Assembly: GCF_003670275.1 (NCBI RefSeq)
Contig: NZ_QXJF01000008.1
Coordinates: forward strand, 61,984-125,983
Direction of reading: 5' to 3'
Length of the DNA stretch: 64,000 bases
Source of the DNA: Helicobacter labetoulli
GTDB lineage: Bacteria; Campylobacterota; Campylobacteria; Campylobacterales; Helicobacteraceae
Shown: piece after piece, positions 44,080 through 53,158 of the stretch
How the letters are laid out: each line of letters opens with the position of its first letter
How positions within the stretch are numbered: position 1 is the first letter of the stretch
Made by a program: the position numbers and the translations under genes
The notes under the pieces: model-generated
Database searches by the model: none
The model's input: the letters and a program-made list of their open reading frames with translations, nothing else
What the model was told of the DNA's origin: nothing

Positions 44080-44505
44080 ATGCTACACACTTATATCAAT
44101 GGTGCAATTGCAGATTTGGAAGCACTCATAGAACTCACGCAGCTTGATAACGCTGATATTCAAGTGGCAAATCACGAGGCAATTTTTGCTAGAGTTGAGC
44201 AAAAAGATTCTCTTGTGAAAGAATTTGAAAATAAAAAATCACTCTTACAGCAAGAAATGCTTCTACTTTGTGAGAAAAACCCCCATAAATCACTTCAAGA
44301 CCTTTTAAGCGAGGAAGTAAGTATTTTGCTTGATACAATGCGTGCGAAACTTGAAGAACTCAAAGTGCTTAATGCCAACTATGCACGCAGTGTGTTTGCT
44401 GTGGCAGAATTTTACAATTCCCTTATTCAAAGGGTTATCCCTCACGAAAACAATGGCTATGGACACAACCGCCCACAAAGCCATATTCTTAAGATTCAGG
44501 CATAG
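44080..44505 (+). CDS. FlgN-like flagellar export chaperone
   Basis: Probable cytoplasmic chaperone of the hook-filament junction proteins. The 141-residue protein is all-helical, with heptad patterns across residues 15-120 (LEALIELTQLDNADIQV; AKLEELKVLNANYA). The direct position before flgK (8 bp) and after flgM is the classic flgM-flgN-flgK order. The sequence itself is too variable for a firm family call. Confidence 0.75.
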   Translation: MLHTYINGAIADLEALIELTQLDNADIQVANHEAIFARVEQKDSLVKEFENKKSLLQQEMLLLCEKNPHKSLQDLLSEEVSILLDTMRAKLEELKVLNANYARSVFAVAEFYNSLIQRVIPHENNGYGHNRPQSHILKIQA

Positions 44506-44513
44506 GCTAGACT

Positions 44514-46334
44514 ATGGGCGGCATTCTCTCCTCTCTTAACACCTCCTACACAGGCTTACAAGCTCATCAGCTTATGGTTGATGTAACGGGCAATAATATC
44601 TCAAATGCAAGTGATGAATTTTATAGTCGCCAACGCGTGCTTGTCCGCCCAGAAAAACCTTTGTATTTTCAAGATTACAATCTTGGAAGAGGTGTGAGTG
44701 TAGAGACGATTCAGAGAATCCACGATGAATTTGTGTTTAACCGCTACCGCAAAGCCGCAGAAGAAGCACAATATTATGATACACATTTTACGACATTGCG
44801 TGAGGCTTCAGCCTTTTTTCCAGAAGTTGATGGTGTGGGAATCTACAATGATTTGGAGGAGTATTTTAACTCGTGGAAAGATTTGGCTAAAAACTCCACA
44901 GACCCAGCACAAAAGCAAGTCCTAGCCAAAAATTCTCAAGTGCTTAGCACAAATATTAAAGATACTCGCTCACGCCTTGTGCGATTGCAGCAAAAGGCAA
45001 GTGAAGAGCTTGAAGTAACAATCAATGAAGTCAATCGTATCGCCAAAGAAATTGCCCACATTAATGGCAAACTCAAAGAAATGGAAGACCAAAGAGAGCT
45101 TAAACAAGCCAATGAATTACGCGATAGACGCGATGAGCTAGAATACAATCTCCAAACGCTTGTTGGAGCAAATGTCTTTAAAAATCATCTAGATTCTAAT
45201 GCCTCCATACACCCCAAACTTGCGGATTTTGATGATGAGTATGTGCTTAATATCGGCTTTGGATTTAATATTGTTGATGGAGCGATGTATCACCCCATTG
45301 TGTTGAAAAAAGATGATAACCACCTCAATTTAAACCGCGTGTATTTTCAAGGTGATGACTTTAAAACCGTTGAAATCACAGATAAAATCGTGCAAGGCAA
45401 AGCCGGCTCACTCATTAGCCTATATAATTCAGGGGCAGATGGCACAAGAGTAGGTAAGATTCAAGATTATATCAATCACCTTGATATTTTCGCAAAAGGC
45501 TTTATTGAAGCGACAAATAGCATTTATTCACAAAGTGCGGCGACACAAATTCGCAGTGATAAACTTGATGTATGGAGCTTAAATGCCCTTGTGGATAGTA
45601 ACTATAACATCAAAGAGGGAAGTTTTGATGTTGTCGTATATAGCACACAAGGTGAAGAGATTGCACGCAAAACCATCACAATTGATAGAATCACCACAAT
45701 GCACGATGTAGTCAAAGCCATTAATGAAAACACCGATGACAACAAAGATAATAATGCCCTAAATGATGTTGATGACTATTTTCGTGCGTATTATGATAAT
45801 GGCACAAAGGAGTTTAATATCCTATCAAAAAACCCTTCACAAGGCTTGTATGTGGCGATTCAAGATAATGGGAGTAATTTTACAGGAGCATTTGGGCTAA
45901 ACAAATTCTTTGATGGACAAGATGCACACGATATTGCCTTAAATCAAGAATATGTTAAAGACGCTACACTCATACGCCCTTGGCTTACCCCTGTAAATGG
46001 AAACTTTGATGTGGCAAATATGATGCAACAACTTCAATATGATGATGTGGATTTTTATGTCAATAAGTATGAAAAAAAGCAAATGAGAATCCCGGAATAT
46101 TTTCAGTTCCTAGCTGGACGCGTGGCAAACCAAACAGAAGCGGCTCAACGCACAAAAGAGACAAAAGATTCTGTTTTATCAGCTGTGAAAAAGGAGCATT
46201 TAGCTATCTCACAGGTAAGCCTTGATGAAGAGATGGTCAATCTCATCAAGTTTCAAGGTGGTTATGCGGCAAACGCTAAAGTCATCACAACTATTGATCG
46301 TATGATAGAAACTTTGCTTGGCATTAAGCAATAA
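44514..46334 (+). CDS. flgK: Flagellar hook-associated protein 1 FlgK
   Basis: Junction protein between hook and filament. The N-terminal flagellar rod/hook motif SSLNTSYTGLQAHQLMVDV is followed by NNISNASDEFYSRQ, a long central variable region, and the C-terminal LDEEMVNLIKFQGGYAANAKVI coiled region shared by axial proteins. Length 606 matches Helicobacter FlgK. Probably transcribed with flgM and the chaperone gene. Confidence 0.96.
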   Translation: MGGILSSLNTSYTGLQAHQLMVDVTGNNISNASDEFYSRQRVLVRPEKPLYFQDYNLGRGVSVETIQRIHDEFVFNRYRKAAEEAQYYDTHFTTLREASAFFPEVDGVGIYNDLEEYFNSWKDLAKNSTDPAQKQVLAKNSQVLSTNIKDTRSRLVRLQQKASEELEVTINEVNRIAKEIAHINGKLKEMEDQRELKQANELRDRRDELEYNLQTLVGANVFKNHLDSNASIHPKLADFDDEYVLNIGFGFNIVDGAMYHPIVLKKDDNHLNLNRVYFQGDDFKTVEITDKIVQGKAGSLISLYNSGADGTRVGKIQDYINHLDIFAKGFIEATNSIYSQSAATQIRSDKLDVWSLNALVDSNYNIKEGSFDVVVYSTQGEEIARKTITIDRITTMHDVVKAINENTDDNKDNNALNDVDDYFRAYYDNGTKEFNILSKNPSQGLYVAIQDNGSNFTGAFGLNKFFDGQDAHDIALNQEYVKDATLIRPWLTPVNGNFDVANMMQQLQYDDVDFYVNKYEKKQMRIPEYFQFLAGRVANQTEAAQRTKETKDSVLSAVKKEHLAISQVSLDEEMVNLIKFQGGYAANAKVITTIDRMIETLLGIKQ

Positions 46335-46352
46335 GCATAATAAAGCTTAGTT

Positions 46353-47123
46353 ATGCAAACTTCATCATCTTCTCTATTTACACTCTTGGGCAAAAGTCTC
46401 AATGACTTTTTTTCCGCTAAGATTCTAACACTCACCCTTTTCCCAGCACTCTTTGGCATTATGCTTTGGGGCGGTGTGCTTTATATTTTTGGCAATGAGA
46501 TTTACACCTATCTTTCACAAATGCTTTTAGCTTTTGTGCCAGATTGGCTTAATACACAAGGGATTCTAGGAAGTATAGTCCGCTTTAGCATATCCTTTGC
46601 CCTTTATACTCTGTTTGGAATCTTTTTTCTTATCGCCATTTTGCTTACCAATATGCTTTTCTCCGTTTTTTACACACCCTTTATCGTAGAATATGTACGA
46701 CAAAAGAGCTATCCACATATACCAAAAGCAGGGTTTGGCTCATTACTTAGCTCATTAGGTGTATTTATAAAAAATTTTTTGCTTTCTGCTTTTTTAGCCC
46801 TTTTTTCACTTCTATTCTATCTCGTGCCTTTTATTGGCTCATTGCTTGGCTCTTTTGCGTTATTTATTGTGTGGTATTTGTTTTTTAAAAATATGACTTT
46901 TTATGATGTGGGTGGCTCTAGTATGGACAAGCCTAGGTTTCAATTTGTCAGTCAAACGCGTCTTTTTGCAAATCACACTTATGCCCTGCTTGCTTATTGC
47001 TTTAATTTTATCCCTTTGTTAAATTTTTTCCTTATGCCCTTGCAGATTCTGCTTATCACGCATTATTTTTTCACAAGGCTAAGTGAAAATCTCACAGATT
47101 CATCAAATTTACAATCTTTATAA
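46353..47123 (+). CDS. EI24 domain (CysZ-like) membrane protein
   Basis: A 256-residue membrane protein with four to five helices and the EI24/CysZ pattern: long re-entrant hydrophobic pairs, a YTPFIVEYVRQKSYP segment and a C-terminal helix pair. CysZ is a sulfate channel in other bacteria, but epsilonproteobacterial relatives have no proven role. Its last 61 bp overlap, tail to tail, the end of the gene on the other strand. Confidence 0.8.
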   Translation: MQTSSSSLFTLLGKSLNDFFSAKILTLTLFPALFGIMLWGGVLYIFGNEIYTYLSQMLLAFVPDWLNTQGILGSIVRFSISFALYTLFGIFFLIAILLTNMLFSVFYTPFIVEYVRQKSYPHIPKAGFGSLLSSLGVFIKNFLLSAFLALFSLLFYLVPFIGSLLGSFALFIVWYLFFKNMTFYDVGGSSMDKPRFQFVSQTRLFANHTYALLAYCFNFIPLLNFFLMPLQILLITHYFFTRLSENLTDSSNLQSL

Positions 47124-47509
47124 TATCTCACAACACCACAAGTGGCAAAAAGCTCCATAGTTTCTATACTGCTTTCACTCCCCATATACATATCTATATC
47201 CACATTACTAAACACATCGCTAATCCGCCTAAGCAGTGGATACACACATAATGGCGGGGCAAAAAGCACAAGATTTTGCACCCTTAGAATCTCTTTAGTT
47301 TGTATCCGCTCCTGTATCAAAGTCCCATACGCCTTGCACTTTTCTAAACGCTCTAATGCTCTATCCAACGCATTTTGTGTTGAATCTATACGCGTATCTA
47401 GCCCACATTCTCCATAGCCTATAATCACATAATGGTTAAGCCCTTGCCTAGCTAGAATCTCACCTATGATTCTAACACTATGATTACCGCTCTCACAAAC
47501 TCTCTTCAT
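47063..47509 (-). CDS. Conserved protein of unknown function downstream of the ftsH-like gene
   Basis: A 148-residue soluble protein. I recognise no family. It starts 17 bp inside the end of the ftsH-like gene and is the last gene of the aroB-mscS-mtaB-ftsH-like operon; H. pylori has an unknown gene at the same place. Visible features are an N-terminal GNHSVRIIGEILARQGLNHY segment and hydrophobic strands VLFAPPLCVYPLL and MELFATCGVVRY, suggesting an alpha/beta fold. Its 3' end overlaps the EI24 gene by 61 bp on the opposite strand. Confidence 0.7.
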   Translation of the reverse strand: MKRVCESGNHSVRIIGEILARQGLNHYVIIGYGECGLDTRIDSTQNALDRALERLEKCKAYGTLIQERIQTKEILRVQNLVLFAPPLCVYPLLRRISDVFSNVDIDMYMGSESSIETMELFATCGVVRYYKDCKFDESVRFSLSLVKK

Positions 47510-49175
47510 AAATGGCTTTAATTTCCTCTTTGCTCAAACGCTCCTTTGCCAAAAGCTCCTTTGCCACTTTTTCAAGCAGCGGCTTGGCATTTGTAAGAAA
47601 CTCTTGCATCTCCTTTTGGGCAGTATCTAAAATATACGCCACATCACTCACATCGCCCAAAAGTCGCTCCGCCATACCATATTCTACGCACATCTGCGTA
47701 GCAATCTCCTTTGCCTTAGCAAGATCATCTTTAGCATTGCTAAAACTTTGCTGATAAATGAGCTTTGTAGCGATATTCCCAGACATTGCGACTTTAATCT
47801 TCCCCATAAGCTCTTGTTTGCTAATCAATTCCTTATCTGTCTGCTTAAAGCTTTCTCCCACAAGCCCAATCTTATCAAAATCAATCTCTAGCCAATACGC
47901 ACTGAGTGCCTTTGCCCCTTGATAAATCGCTAGAATCTCCTTTTCTTGCTCACTCAAGCTCAAAGCCTTTTTCTTCCCTACAAGCACCTTATCTTTTGTG
48001 GCTAAAATATCCTCTTGTGTAATCTCTTTTCTTTTATGTCGTAACGCATTTAATGCACTCTCATTGACTAATGCTGCTAAGGCTGCACCACTAAAACCTA
48101 CGCACAAACGCGCAATGTGATGAATATCTACATTGTGCGACTTACCACGCAAATATAGCTCTAAAATATGCTTTCTCTCCTCCAGATTTGGCAGCTCCAC
48201 ATAAATGCGTCTATCAAATCGCCCACTTCTTAATAATGCCTCATCAAGCACTTCAATCTTATTTGTCGCAGCAATCACAATCACGCCACTAGAATCTTCA
48301 AATCCATCCATTTCCGTTAAAAGCTGATTGAGTGTCGCTTCACGCTCATCGCTTCTTGTATTGCCCCTTGCCTTGCCCACCGCGTCAATCTCATCAATAA
48401 AAACAATACTTGGTGCATTTGCCTTTGCTTTCATAAAAAGCTCTCTTACCCGTTTTGCACCCATTCCTGCATAAATCTGCACAAAGCTAGAACCACTTTG
48501 ATAAAAAAATGGCACACTTGCTTCCCCAGCTACGGCTTTTGCAATCATTGTTTTACCCACGCCCGGTGGTCCTACAAGCAGCACCCCTTTAGGTAAAGCT
48601 ATGCCCAAATCCTGATAAAATTTAGGCTTTTTAAGATAATCAATGATCTCTAGCAGCTCCTCTTTAACCTCGCTAATCCCAGCAACATCTTTAAATCTAA
48701 CCCCAGAATCTAAGGGTGTATATGTCTGCACACCTTGAGATATATGCGTTTCTAGGGGTGATTCATTCTCACGCAAAAACTCTGCTTTTTTTTGTTGGGG
48801 AACTTTTGGCTTTTTAAATAATAATCGCAATGCTTGTAAAAGCACAGCCAAGCCCAAAATCAGCACAATCACGATGCCAAACCCACCTAGAATCTCACTA
48901 AAAAAATACTGATTTTTCACAATCACAGGCTTATCTAACGCCCATATTTTAGAATCTAAGCCCTGCCCATAGGCTTTGTATTGCTTATTTTCAAGTGTAA
49001 AATAAATGTATTGACTATCATAGATAATATCACTCACGCCTTGCTTTACAAGCAAATGCTCTGCTTCTTTAGCACTCACTAGCTCTACATTATCTTTTAA
49101 TATAAGCACCAAGCCCAAAACCACAACAAGCACAAACCCCACAATGCCTATAATCAAACTTTTAGATTTTGCCAT
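47493..49175 (-). CDS. FtsH-like AAA ATPase lacking the metalloprotease motif
   Basis: Membrane-anchored AAA ATPase of FtsH type. Two membrane helices (about 5-24 and 92-118) precede the AAA domain with Walker A GPPGVGKT, Walker B IVFIDEIDAVG and a complete second region of homology. Where FtsH has the zinc site HEAGH, this protein reads YQGAK (in LAIYQGAKALSAYW), so it should have no peptidase activity. At 560 residues it is shorter than FtsH. It is probably an ATPase/chaperone paralogue; the position between mtaB and an unknown gene matches H. pylori. Confidence 0.85.
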   Translation of the reverse strand: MAKSKSLIIGIVGFVLVVVLGLVLILKDNVELVSAKEAEHLLVKQGVSDIIYDSQYIYFTLENKQYKAYGQGLDSKIWALDKPVIVKNQYFFSEILGGFGIVIVLILGLAVLLQALRLLFKKPKVPQQKKAEFLRENESPLETHISQGVQTYTPLDSGVRFKDVAGISEVKEELLEIIDYLKKPKFYQDLGIALPKGVLLVGPPGVGKTMIAKAVAGEASVPFFYQSGSSFVQIYAGMGAKRVRELFMKAKANAPSIVFIDEIDAVGKARGNTRSDEREATLNQLLTEMDGFEDSSGVIVIAATNKIEVLDEALLRSGRFDRRIYVELPNLEERKHILELYLRGKSHNVDIHHIARLCVGFSGAALAALVNESALNALRHKRKEITQEDILATKDKVLVGKKKALSLSEQEKEILAIYQGAKALSAYWLEIDFDKIGLVGESFKQTDKELISKQELMGKIKVAMSGNIATKLIYQQSFSNAKDDLAKAKEIATQMCVEYGMAERLLGDVSDVAYILDTAQKEMQEFLTNAKPLLEKVAKELLAKERLSKEEIKAIYEESL

Positions 49176-50430
49176 TATTCTGCTCCATTACTACATCATA
49201 GTCTTTAAAAGTGAGCCATTGTCCTTCAATATTATCTTTTTCACTCTCAAATCTCATACGATTAAAAAATTCATCTAATCCTGTATAGACAAAGCCTTGA
49301 GAAGATTCTATTCTGCTTTCACATAGCACATTCAGTGGAATCTTGTGAGCTTTTCTAAATTCAAAATTATTCTGTGCCACGATGTCTTTAAGCGTATGCA
49401 GTCTTTGCTTACTCACATTGCCTTTAATGTCATTTTTCATCTCGCTAGATTTCGTGCCATCGCGTTTGCTATATACAAAAGGGTGTAGATGTGTGAGCGG
49501 AAAGCGTTTAAAATTATTTAACGCCTCTTCCCACACAGATTCGCTCTCTCCGGGGTGTCCTACGATAAAATCACTTCCCAAACAAAAGCCCTTCTTAGCA
49601 AAGTAATTAAAAAGCTCCAAATCACTCTCCACACGATTATGCCTATTCATAATCTTTAACATTGCATCACTTGTATGCTGCAAAGCGATATGCAAATGCT
49701 TCTCCATAACAGGTAACTCTAGCACCTCTTTAAACTCACCATCAATTTGACTTGGCTCAAGGCTGCCTATACGCAAACGCTTCAAAACCCCCAAAGCATA
49801 AATCTCTCTTATAAGGCACGATAAATTATAGCCCAAATCCTTGCCATAGCTCCCTACATTTGTGCCTGTTAGCACCACTTCGCCAATGCCAGATTCAGCT
49901 AAAGAACGGATTTGTCTTAGAATCTTCTCTTTTGGATACGACCTTGCCTTACCTCGCACACTAGGGATAATGCAATAACTACACGCGAAATCACAACCCT
50001 CTTGAATCTTTAAAAACGCCCTTGACTTCCCTGCAAACTCGGTTACAATCGTGCTATCAATATGCTCTGGGCTATCTTCTTTATGAAAAAATCGCTCCTT
50101 GCTTTGAAGCAACTCATCAATATTTTCCTTAAAACTATGTGCAAACACCCCATAAGCAAGATTGCGTGAGAATACTTCCTGCCCCCTTGTGCCAACGCCA
50201 CAGCCTGTAAAATATACCTTTTTATTTAAATCTCGCATTTTATGCAAATAGCCACGCACACCAGCATCTGTCCCATTTGTTACCGTGCAGGAATTTACAA
50301 TCACAATATCCGCTTCACTCTCGCACTCCACGCATTCAAACTGCTCTAAATTACTTTTCATCACCTGCGTATCAAAGAGATTTGTGCGGCAGCCAAAGGT
50401 TTTAAAATATACTTTTTTTAATGCACTCAT
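49162..50430 (-). CDS. mtaB: tRNA methylthiotransferase MtaB
   Basis: Radical SAM enzyme that methylthiolates t6A37 in tRNAs reading ANN codons. The N-terminal UPF0004 domain has three cluster cysteines in FGCRTN, NSCTVTN and TGCGVGT; the radical SAM motif is CDFACSYCIIP; a C-terminal TRAM-like region follows. The N-terminal KTFGCRTN with Arg favours MtaB over MiaB. Length 422. It overlaps the ftsH-like gene by 14 bp. Confidence 0.9.
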   Translation of the reverse strand: MSALKKVYFKTFGCRTNLFDTQVMKSNLEQFECVECESEADIVIVNSCTVTNGTDAGVRGYLHKMRDLNKKVYFTGCGVGTRGQEVFSRNLAYGVFAHSFKENIDELLQSKERFFHKEDSPEHIDSTIVTEFAGKSRAFLKIQEGCDFACSYCIIPSVRGKARSYPKEKILRQIRSLAESGIGEVVLTGTNVGSYGKDLGYNLSCLIREIYALGVLKRLRIGSLEPSQIDGEFKEVLELPVMEKHLHIALQHTSDAMLKIMNRHNRVESDLELFNYFAKKGFCLGSDFIVGHPGESESVWEEALNNFKRFPLTHLHPFVYSKRDGTKSSEMKNDIKGNVSKQRLHTLKDIVAQNNFEFRKAHKIPLNVLCESRIESSQGFVYTGLDEFFNRMRFESEKDNIEGQWLTFKDYDVVMEQNNGKI

Positions 50431-50477
50431 AACACTCCTTTAATGTCTCCCTAGAATCTACATTTGCCGCTTAGAAT

Positions 50478-52115
50478 CTACACATTCTCTTTAGAATCCG
50501 CCACCGCCCCACCAAGCAGGGCAAGATTCTCCACATTTGCTTCATCAATCTTTTTATCCTTATTGCCAATGCCATCATTTGCCGAAGTAACAACCTTGCT
50601 TGTGGGGTAAGCAATATGTATATCATCTTCTTTTAATATCTGCTCCATTATCTCACCTGAAATGGTGCTACGCAACGCTAAAGTCGCATAGGCATTTGTT
50701 TGATACCACATAGAGATTCTAAGCCCATTTGGCTCAATCATACAATAGCTTCTTACTTCCAAGTTTGGATTTCTCAAAGAATACTTATCACGCATACGAT
50801 GCACCTGTTGTCGCACCATTTCTGTATAGCCTTTAGCGTATTTTTTGCCTGTATCCGTGGCGATTTTAAGGGCTTTTTTGTAATTGCTATCAAAAGTGAT
50901 ACTAAAGTCTATCCCGTCCCACACGGTTTTTAAGCCTCCGTGCGTATAGTTGGCAAACATCGTTGTAAAAATATAATTATTTGGGATAAAGATAATGCGT
51001 CCAGCACGGCGATTTTCCATATAGCTTGTAAGCGTTACATCTTCAAAAATAGTAATTCTAAGCATTGAAATATCAAGCACATCGCCCACATACACGCTTC
51101 CCTCTTTACACACACGCACCCTATCGCCCACATGCACGCTTCCACCTAAGATAATCACAAACCACCCCAGCACACTCATAAACAAATCTTTCATAGCAAT
51201 AGCTAAACCCGCAGATGCAAACCCCACAATCGCCACGAGATAGCTGACATTCTCCATATAAGCAAAAAGCAAAATCAGCACAATAATGGTGATATTTAAA
51301 AAGTTTATAACCTTACTTGCTGTGTAGATTCTATCGGTATCAAGAATATATTTGCGTAAAGTGAGCTTTAATAAAAAAGCTAAAAGTATCGTAATCAGCA
51401 CGGCTATGCCAATATATATCGTCTTTAAAAATTGTGCTTTGATTTGATGTTTAAGCTTTAAAATTGTGCTTTGGGATTCTTGATTATACAAATCCATAGA
51501 AGTAGCTAGAATCCTTTGTGCGCCCTCTAGCTCCTCTAGCATTGTTTGAATCCGCACAATCTTATTTGCCACCTCAATAGATTTATCCACAAAGGAAAGT
51601 TGATTTAAGATTCTATATTTTTCTTTCACCTGCTCCAAAAGGGCTTCTAAACTCTCTTGATTAGCCATAAGGGCATTTTTCTGCTCATCAATTTGTTTGA
51701 TAAAAGAATAGCCCGATAGGATTAAAAAAGGATTTGTAATTTGTGGAATCTCTTCCATATTTTTGGCTTCTAGCAGTGAGCCATAAGGGTGTTTAGCATA
51801 TTCTTTGAGTAAGTCCTGCTGCCTTTGCAATGTCTCAAGGCGATGCGTTAAAGAACGCGGAGGATTTGTATAATGAGATTCTAGCTCTTTTTGTAATGTG
51901 GTAATCTCATTTGTAATCTCATTATAATTTTCCAAGCTCACATAATGCTTTAGCCACACATTCTCACTGCTTTCAAACTTCGTATCAATAGCTTCTAGCT
52001 CTTTTTGTAATTGCGTGATTCCAAAATCCTGCTCTTGCTTTGGTGTTTTCTCCGCTAGTAGCACCGCACAACAGCACAACAGCCACAGCACAAATAACAC
52101 AAAGACTTTTTTCAT
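50478..52115 (-). CDS. MscS-family mechanosensitive channel
   Basis: Large MscS-like channel. A signal peptide (about 1-21) is followed by a periplasmic coiled coil (30-210), membrane helices, and the pore helix with SYLVAIVGFASAGLAIAMKD, which carries the Gly/Ala-rich packing of MscS. The beta domain (LGGSVHVGDRV) and cytoplasmic cage follow. Length 545. Probably protects against hypo-osmotic shock. It overlaps aroB by 4 bp. Confidence 0.9.
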   Translation of the reverse strand: MKKVFVLFVLWLLCCCAVLLAEKTPKQEQDFGITQLQKELEAIDTKFESSENVWLKHYVSLENYNEITNEITTLQKELESHYTNPPRSLTHRLETLQRQQDLLKEYAKHPYGSLLEAKNMEEIPQITNPFLILSGYSFIKQIDEQKNALMANQESLEALLEQVKEKYRILNQLSFVDKSIEVANKIVRIQTMLEELEGAQRILATSMDLYNQESQSTILKLKHQIKAQFLKTIYIGIAVLITILLAFLLKLTLRKYILDTDRIYTASKVINFLNITIIVLILLFAYMENVSYLVAIVGFASAGLAIAMKDLFMSVLGWFVIILGGSVHVGDRVRVCKEGSVYVGDVLDISMLRITIFEDVTLTSYMENRRAGRIIFIPNNYIFTTMFANYTHGGLKTVWDGIDFSITFDSNYKKALKIATDTGKKYAKGYTEMVRQQVHRMRDKYSLRNPNLEVRSYCMIEPNGLRISMWYQTNAYATLALRSTISGEIMEQILKEDDIHIAYPTSKVVTSANDGIGNKDKKIDEANVENLALLGGAVADSKENV

Positions 52116-53158
52116 TTTTCAAACTCACCTAGAATCTTAAGCACTTTTTGCCTTGGCACATCTTCGCACAATGTTACATCTCCAAGCCCCTTTGGCAAAA
52201 TAAACATTATCTTAGAATCCGCACTCTTTTTATCCAGATAAAACTTTTCATAAAAGCCTAGCGTATCGCTCACTTGAAAGAATGTCGGTAGATTATATTG
52301 CTCAAGCAAAGTTTTTATCGCTTCTGCTTCATCAGCTTGCAAGAATCCTAACTCACAAGCGAGCATATTTGCCATACACATACCAATGCTTACCGCCTCG
52401 CCGTGTAAATATCGCTTATAATCCGTAAGATTTTCAATCGCGTGTCCAAAAGTATGCCCATAGTTTAACGCCGCTCTAATGCCCCTTTCTTTTTCATCGC
52501 TACTCACTACCCTTGCTTTCATACTCACCGCTTGAGTGATAGCATACACAAGACTTTGAGTATCTTGCAGGCTTAAAGTGCGATTCTGCAAATACGCAAA
52601 AAACTCCCTATCAAAGCACACTGCCATTTTTATAATCTCTGCCACTCCAGCCCTAAACTCTCTTAAAGATAAAGTCTGTAAAAAATGTGGATCAATATAC
52701 ACTGCCTTTGGCTGATGAAATAGCCCTATAAGATTCTTGCCAAACTCATTATTAATGCCTGTTTTCCCGCCCACAGAAGCATCAACTTGAGAAAGCAAAG
52801 TCGTAGGAATCTGTATAAAGTCAATACCCCTTTGGTAGATTCCACTCACAAAGCCCACCATATCACCTATGACACCCCCACCTAGTGCAATCATCAATGA
52901 CTTTCTATCAAGCCTATGAGAAAACGCACATTCAAGGATATATTCCACACTTTGCATATTTTTATACTGCTCCCCATCAGGCACAATACACACATACACT
53001 TCTTTAGATTCAAGGCGTTCTAATACCAAAGGAAGATACAACCCTGCAACTTTTGGATTTGAGACTATTAGCACCTTGTGGGCGTGAGTAATCTTAGGCA
53101 GTTTGCCTATGTGGATAGGATAGGTAGAATGTGGCGTTTGTATCTGCAATGTAGTCAT
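52112..53158 (-). CDS. aroB: 3-dehydroquinate synthase AroB
   Basis: Second enzyme of the shikimate pathway. ALGGGVIGDMVGF (NAD site), QIPTTLLSQVDASVGGKTGIN, and the zinc ligands in LNYGHTFGHAIE are all present. Length 348. It overlaps the upstream TrkA-like gene by one base and mscS by four, placing it in a run of coupled genes. Confidence 0.96.
   Translation of the reverse strand: MTTLQIQTPHSTYPIHIGKLPKITHAHKVLIVSNPKVAGLYLPLVLERLESKEVYVCIVPDGEQYKNMQSVEYILECAFSHRLDRKSLMIALGGGVIGDMVGFVSGIYQRGIDFIQIPTTLLSQVDASVGGKTGINNEFGKNLIGLFHQPKAVYIDPHFLQTLSLREFRAGVAEIIKMAVCFDREFFAYLQNRTLSLQDTQSLVYAITQAVSMKARVVSSDEKERGIRAALNYGHTFGHAIENLTDYKRYLHGEAVSIGMCMANMLACELGFLQADEAEAIKTLLEQYNLPTFFQVSDTLGFYEKFYLDKKSADSKIMFILPKGLGDVTLCEDVPRQKVLKILGEFEK

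Noticed and set aside
44012..44080. A sigma-54 promoter before the flgN-like gene and flgK
   Set aside because: The nearest GG...GC pair is spaced 7 instead of 10 bases; it does not fit the consensus.
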